The position numbers were made by a program, and so were the translations under genes. From an uncultured Clostridia bacterium (GTDB lineage: Bacteria; Bacillota; Clostridia; Christensenellales; Borkfalkiaceae): a DNA stretch of 64,000 bases. Positions 60,446 to 64,000 of this stretch are shown here, piece after piece. The stretch covers positions 62,001 to 126,000 of the forward strand of contig CALVMD010000003.1 in the NCBI GenBank assembly GCA_944342025.1. The letters run 5' to 3'. Position 1 is the first letter of the stretch. Each line of letters begins with the position of its first letter. Under the pieces are notes generated by a model. The model worked only from the letters and a program-made list of their open reading frames with translations, was not told where the DNA came from and did not search any database.

Positions 60446-60473
60446 TATGACGGCACGGCCGAGGAGGGGGTAT

Positions 60474-61115
60474 ATGAAAATCGAATATTTAGGGCATTCT
60501 TGTTTTTTTATGACGTCGGGCAAATGCAGCTATCTGACCGATCCTTTTTCGGGGATCGGATACGAAATGTCTCCGGTTGCGGCAGATTATGTGACAATGA
60601 GCCACGATCATTTCGATCATAATTATTTGAAGGGCGTCAGAGGGGCAAAAAAGGTATTTATTCGCGCGGGGGAATATAATGCCGGAGATGTTTTAATAAA
60701 AGGGATTCCGTGCTGGCATGACGATGTTTGTGGCGCCAAGCGCGGCGCGGATGTAGCCTTTACGTATGATTTCGGCGGGTTTACAGTCTGTCACATGGGC
60801 GATTTCGGCGAGAAATTCAGCGCTAAGCGTGCCGCGGATTTCGGCCGCCCGGACGTGCTTTTGATTCCGGTCGGCGGCACATATACCATCGATGCGAAAA
60901 CGGCTGCCGAGTATGTGCGGACGATGAATCCCAAAGTTGCGATTCCCATGCATTACCGTACGGAGTCTTGCGTGCTCGATATATCGCCTCTTGAAGATTT
61001 TATTCGCGTTGTCGGCAGAGAAAATGTTTGCGGACCGGTGTCTTGTTTCGACAGCGAAAAAATTTCTCAATACGAGGGGAAAATATTGATCATGGAGGTT
61101 TTGACGCATGAGTGA
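60474..61115 (+). CDS. Metallo-beta-lactamase-fold hydrolase (UPF0173-like)
   Basis: 213 residues. Metal ligands in TMSHDHFDHNY (HxHxDH), CHMGDFG and AIPMHYRTE. The short N-terminus MKIEYLGHSCF is characteristic of the UPF0173/UlaG-like group. Substrate unknown. The ATG at 60474 follows GAGGAGG. Its end overlaps the rho start by eight bases. Confidence 0.88.
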   Translation: MKIEYLGHSCFFMTSGKCSYLTDPFSGIGYEMSPVAADYVTMSHDHFDHNYLKGVRGAKKVFIRAGEYNAGDVLIKGIPCWHDDVCGAKRGADVAFTYDFGGFTVCHMGDFGEKFSAKRAADFGRPDVLLIPVGGTYTIDAKTAAEYVRTMNPKVAIPMHYRTESCVLDISPLEDFIRVVGRENVCGPVSCFDSEKISQYEGKILIMEVLTHE

Positions 61116-62580
61116 TATGATCGGGAAATATTCTTCCGTGATCCAATATTTGGACGGTATGAGTGTCTATGAAGTGCGGAATATCGCCCGTGAGCTCGGC
61201 GTGCGTTCACCGACGACGGAAAAGAAAAGAGAATTGATCGAGGCGATCGTCGGGGTTGCCGCGGGGCTGATCGCGCCCGAACCAAAGATGACGAACAAGG
61301 GGGCTCCTACAAAAGCGCCTAAAGTTTCGGAAGACGTTCTGCAAGAGATCAGGAGGCGGATCGCCGAAATCAAAAAGGGAGAGGAACCTTACCCTGTTCC
61401 CGATACCGACGATCAGGGGTATTCGATCCGTTTCGGCGATGTTTCCGGCTGCGATACAGGGTACGAAGACATCTATCGAGGTATTCTCGAACTGCATCCG
61501 CAAGGCTATGGATTTTTGCGCGCGGAGAACTGTGCTCCGGGCAAGAAAGACGTTTTCGTCGCGGGACCGATGATCAAAAAATACCGTCTCCGCGGCGGGG
61601 ATTATGTAAGCGGATACGTGCGCCAGAATCGGGAGAACGGGTCTCCCGCGCTTGAGGAGATCGCGGCGGTCAACGGTCTAAGGCCGGGGGCGCTCATCGA
61701 TCGCCCTGACTTTGATGATATGACGCCGCGTCATCCGGACAAACAAATCGAACTCGGGAAAAACGGCAAGTTGTCTCTTCGCTGTATCGATTTGATGTGT
61801 CCGATCGGGAAAGGACAGAGGGGGTTGATCGTATCGCCGCCGAAAGCGGGCAAAACGACTTTACTTAAAGACATAGCCGGGGCGATTTCCAAAGATCATC
61901 GGAATATATATCTGATCATTCTTCTGATCGATGAACGTCCTGAAGAAGTGACGGATATACGCGAAAGCATTCGCGGCGCTGAAATCGTTTATTCTACGTT
62001 CGACGAATCCGCCGAACATCATGTCGGCGTTTCCAAACTTATTCTCGAACGCGCGAAGAGACTGGCGGAGACAGGGACAGATGTCGTGATCCTGCTCGAT
62101 TCCATAACGAAACTCGTTCGTGCGTACAACAATACCGTCGCGCCTTCGGGCAAGATCTTATCCGGAGGTTTGGACCCTGCCGCGCTCATCGCGCCGAAAA
62201 AGTTTTTCGGTACGGCGAGGAATTTGGGAGAAGGAGGATCGCTTACGATTCTTGCAACGGCGTTGGTGGATACGGGCAGTCGGATGGATGATGTGATCTA
62301 TGAAGAATTTAAGGGAACGGGAAACATGGAGATTCACTTGAACCGCGATCTTGCGGAAAGACGGGTGTTTCCCGCGATAGATGTTTACCGTTCGGGCACG
62401 AGAAAAGAAGAATTGCTCTTGGATGGCCCCATGCTTGAATGTTCAAGAACAGTGCGCCGCGCTTTCAGTAAAGAAAACGCTACAGAGGGTCTGTTTGAAT
62501 GGATGGAAAAAACAAAAGACAACCAGGAACTCGCCGCAAAAACGGACGAGATTGCAAAAAAATACAGAACACAGAGGTGA
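61108..62580 (+). CDS. rho: Transcription termination factor Rho
   Basis: 490 residues. N-terminal Rho_N helical domain (SVYEVRNIARELGVRSPTTEKKRELIEAI), a charged linker, RNA-binding cold-shock-like domain (GILELHPQGYGFLRAENC), and the hexameric ATPase with Walker A SPPKAGKTTLLKDIA, Walker B VVILLDSITKLVRAYN and secondary-site loop EGGSLTILATALV. RNA-dependent helicase ending transcription. Overlaps the MBL gene. Confidence 0.96.
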   Translation: MSDMIGKYSSVIQYLDGMSVYEVRNIARELGVRSPTTEKKRELIEAIVGVAAGLIAPEPKMTNKGAPTKAPKVSEDVLQEIRRRIAEIKKGEEPYPVPDTDDQGYSIRFGDVSGCDTGYEDIYRGILELHPQGYGFLRAENCAPGKKDVFVAGPMIKKYRLRGGDYVSGYVRQNRENGSPALEEIAAVNGLRPGALIDRPDFDDMTPRHPDKQIELGKNGKLSLRCIDLMCPIGKGQRGLIVSPPKAGKTTLLKDIAGAISKDHRNIYLIILLIDERPEEVTDIRESIRGAEIVYSTFDESAEHHVGVSKLILERAKRLAETGTDVVILLDSITKLVRAYNNTVAPSGKILSGGLDPAALIAPKKFFGTARNLGEGGSLTILATALVDTGSRMDDVIYEEFKGTGNMEIHLNRDLAERRVFPAIDVYRSGTRKEELLLDGPMLECSRTVRRAFSKENATEGLFEWMEKTKDNQELAAKTDEIAKKYRTQR

Positions 62581-62585
62581 AAAAA

Positions 62586-63542
62586 ATGCCGCAATATTTT
62601 ATCGGGATCGATTTTGGCGGAATGAGCGCGAAGGCAGGGCTTTTTGACGCAAAGGCAAAATTGATCGCAAAGGATACAGTGAAAACGTCTAAGGATGACA
62701 GTTATATCACCACGGTAACTAAGATGGCGCAGCTCGTCAAAAAGATCTGTTCCGATAACGAAGTTTCGTTGAAAAACGTGGTGAGGATCGGGCTTGCATC
62801 CCCGGGTGTGATTGACGGAAAGGCGGGCGTCGTCGTCCGTTGGGGCAACTATAATTGGACGGACAGGCCGTTGGTAAAGGATCTGAGCGAAAAATTGGGA
62901 TTGGAAGTCCGCATTGTGAACGATGCGAACGCCGCCGCCTACGGCGAATACGTTTTCGGTGCGGCAAAGTCATATAAAAACAACATTTTGCTTACTCTCG
63001 GAACAGGTATCGGGATCGGCATCATTTTGGATGGCAAGTTGTTTGAAGGAACGAACGGTGCGGGTGCAGAAGCGGGACATATGGTCATTCAGGCGGGCGG
63101 AGTCCCTTGTAGCTGCGGAAGACGGGGATGCTTTGAACAATATGCGTCGGCAAGCGCTCTGATACGCGACACAAAACGTGCTATGTTCGAAAATAAAGAG
63201 AGCATGCTTTGGGATCTGACAGGCAGAGATCCTGAAAAAGTGGATGGAAAAACGGCATTCGACGCGGCAAAAGAGGGTGATGCTGCCGCTCAAACCGTGA
63301 TAAAGAATTATATCATGTATCTTGGCGAGGGGATCGTCAATCTCGTAAATATTTTCCGTCCGGAAGCCGTCATTTTGGGCGGCGGCGTTTGCAATCAGGG
63401 TGAATATCTGCTTGCTCCGTTGAGAAAATATATTGCCGAAAAAGTATATGTCCCGTGTGACAGAGTGCCGCTGACGCTCAATAGGGCGGCGCTCGGCAAC
63501 GATGCGGGCATTTACGGCGCATTGGCCTGTGCGATGGATTGA
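62586..63542 (+). CDS. glk: ROK-family glucokinase
   Basis: 318 residues. ATP motif GIDFGGMSAKAGLFD. ROK signature with zinc site PCSCGRRGCFEQYAS. Sugar-site NDANAAAYGEYVFGA and GTGIGIGIIL. Phosphorylates glucose to glucose 6-phosphate. The ATG at 62586 lies six bases after the rho stop with AGAGGTGA as Shine-Dalgarno, so rho and glk are probably co-transcribed. Confidence 0.93.
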   Translation: MPQYFIGIDFGGMSAKAGLFDAKAKLIAKDTVKTSKDDSYITTVTKMAQLVKKICSDNEVSLKNVVRIGLASPGVIDGKAGVVVRWGNYNWTDRPLVKDLSEKLGLEVRIVNDANAAAYGEYVFGAAKSYKNNILLTLGTGIGIGIILDGKLFEGTNGAGAEAGHMVIQAGGVPCSCGRRGCFEQYASASALIRDTKRAMFENKESMLWDLTGRDPEKVDGKTAFDAAKEGDAAAQTVIKNYIMYLGEGIVNLVNIFRPEAVILGGGVCNQGEYLLAPLRKYIAEKVYVPCDRVPLTLNRAALGNDAGIYGALACAMD

Positions 63543-63544
63543 AG

Positions 63545-64000
63545 ATGTTCGGAACAAAAAAGAGAGTGGCTCTTGCGCTCGGCAGCGGCGGAGCCAAAGG
63601 GATGGCGCACGTCGGTGCACTGAAAGCGCTCGAAGAGCGGGGATTTTCTTTCTGCGCCGTGGCAGGAACTTCGATCGGCAGTATCGTGGGAGCATTGTAC
63701 GCAAAGGGATATTCTGCTACGGATATAGGAGAACTGCTCAAAGCGATCGACATGAAAAGTCTGGCTTTTGCCGTGCTTGCGGCGGGGTCGGTCGCTCCTG
63801 TCAAGGATGCGCTCGATCGTATTTTGGATGAAAGCGATTTTTCGGAACTGGCGCTTCCGTTCGCAGCTGTCGCAACGGATGCGGAGAGCGGGGAAGAGGT
63901 CGTTTTGCGTTCGGGAAACGTAGCAGAGGCCGTTCTGGCGTCGTCTGCCATGCCTCCTTTTTTCAGGAATGTTGCGATCGGAGATAAAATGCTGATGGAC
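63545..64000 (+). CDS. Patatin-like phospholipase, N-terminal part
   Basis: 152 residues visible; the gene continues past the window. Oxyanion loop GSGGAKGMAHVGAL and nucleophile elbow AGTSIGSIVGALYA are intact. The catalytic Asp (usually in DGG) is not yet reached; MLMD at the edge may be its start. RssA-like single-domain proteins of about 250-300 aa are the closest group. Starts two bases after glk, so it belongs to the same transcript. Confidence 0.9.
   Translation, partial: MFGTKKRVALALGSGGAKGMAHVGALKALEERGFSFCAVAGTSIGSIVGALYAKGYSATDIGELLKAIDMKSLAFAVLAAGSVAPVKDALDRILDESDFSELALPFAAVATDAESGEEVVLRSGNVAEAVLASSAMPPFFRNVAIGDKMLMD

Overview
The window reads as a chromosomal stretch from an anaerobic member of the Bacillota (class Clostridia, probably a gut lineage). 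Evidence for this: a mixed metabolism of glycolysis, polyamines and amino acids; a PerR-rubrerythrin-flavoredoxin oxidative-stress operon with no respiratory genes; strong AGGAGG-type ribosome binding sites; many TTGACA-17-TATAAT promoters; and the protein family profile (Tex, WYL regulator, DUF3737, ATC-hydrolase family, DUF1934). Most of the window is moderately GC-rich. A 1.4-kb island at about 23.6-25.07 kb is strikingly AT-rich and looks acquired. Placement below class level is a guess.

Layout. 1-3.1 kb: 3' part of tex, acpP and an unknown membrane protein. 3.16-9.85 kb (minus): a six-gene polyamine operon (speD, speA-type decarboxylase, speE, speB-type ureohydrolase, carboxy(nor)spermidine dehydrogenase and decarboxylase). 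It is preceded by a structured leader RNA that ends in an intrinsic terminator only 33 nt before the speD start codon. 10.0-10.5 kb (minus): tRNA-Glu(CTC) and a probable 6S RNA. 10.5-16.9 kb: pyridoxal kinase, a phosphodiesterase-like protein, an SDR, glpK, thyA, folA. 16.9-22.3 kb: two paralogous ABC export modules interleaved with a response regulator and a histidine kinase. 22.4-29.4 kb: fucO-type alcohol dehydrogenase, the AT-rich island, a CIRCE-controlled Hsp20, DUF3737, LacI and WYL regulators. 29.5-33.4 kb: gdhA, the PerR regulon, an ATC-hydrolase-family protein. 33.5-37 kb: fba, an M29 aminopeptidase behind a possible small coupled uORF, gap. 37-43.1 kb: uracil uptake and salvage (uraA-upp), a YkvI-like transporter, an NMT1/THI5-type ABC importer. 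43.3-51.7 kb: valS, an orphan small RNA, trmL, pgk, tpiA, an XRE regulator, gpmI. 51.7-58 kb: secG, rnr, a GNAT, smpB, then O-acetylhomoserine sulfhydrylase and MetA. 58.2-59 kb (minus): tRNA-Ser(TGA), two 139-bp tandem hairpin units built from tRNA-Ser end sequence, and tmRNA. 59.1-64 kb: tyrA, DUF1934, an MBL hydrolase, rho, a ROK glucokinase and a partial patatin.

How the genes fit together. Lower glycolysis (fba, gap, pgk, tpiA, gpmI, glk) is spread across the window as separately promoted units. Ribosome rescue and RNA decay factors (secG-rnr-smpB and ssrA) lie within 7 kb of each other. MetA carries the Glu typical of acetyl-CoA-specific enzymes, which matches the O-acetylhomoserine sulfhydrylase beside it.

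The least explained items are the leader RNA of the polyamine operon, the tandem tRNA-Ser-derived hairpin units (which show a compensatory base-pair change), the orphan RNA at 46.1-46.2 kb, and the two-gene AT-rich island. All family calls are from reading the sequence. No database search was run.
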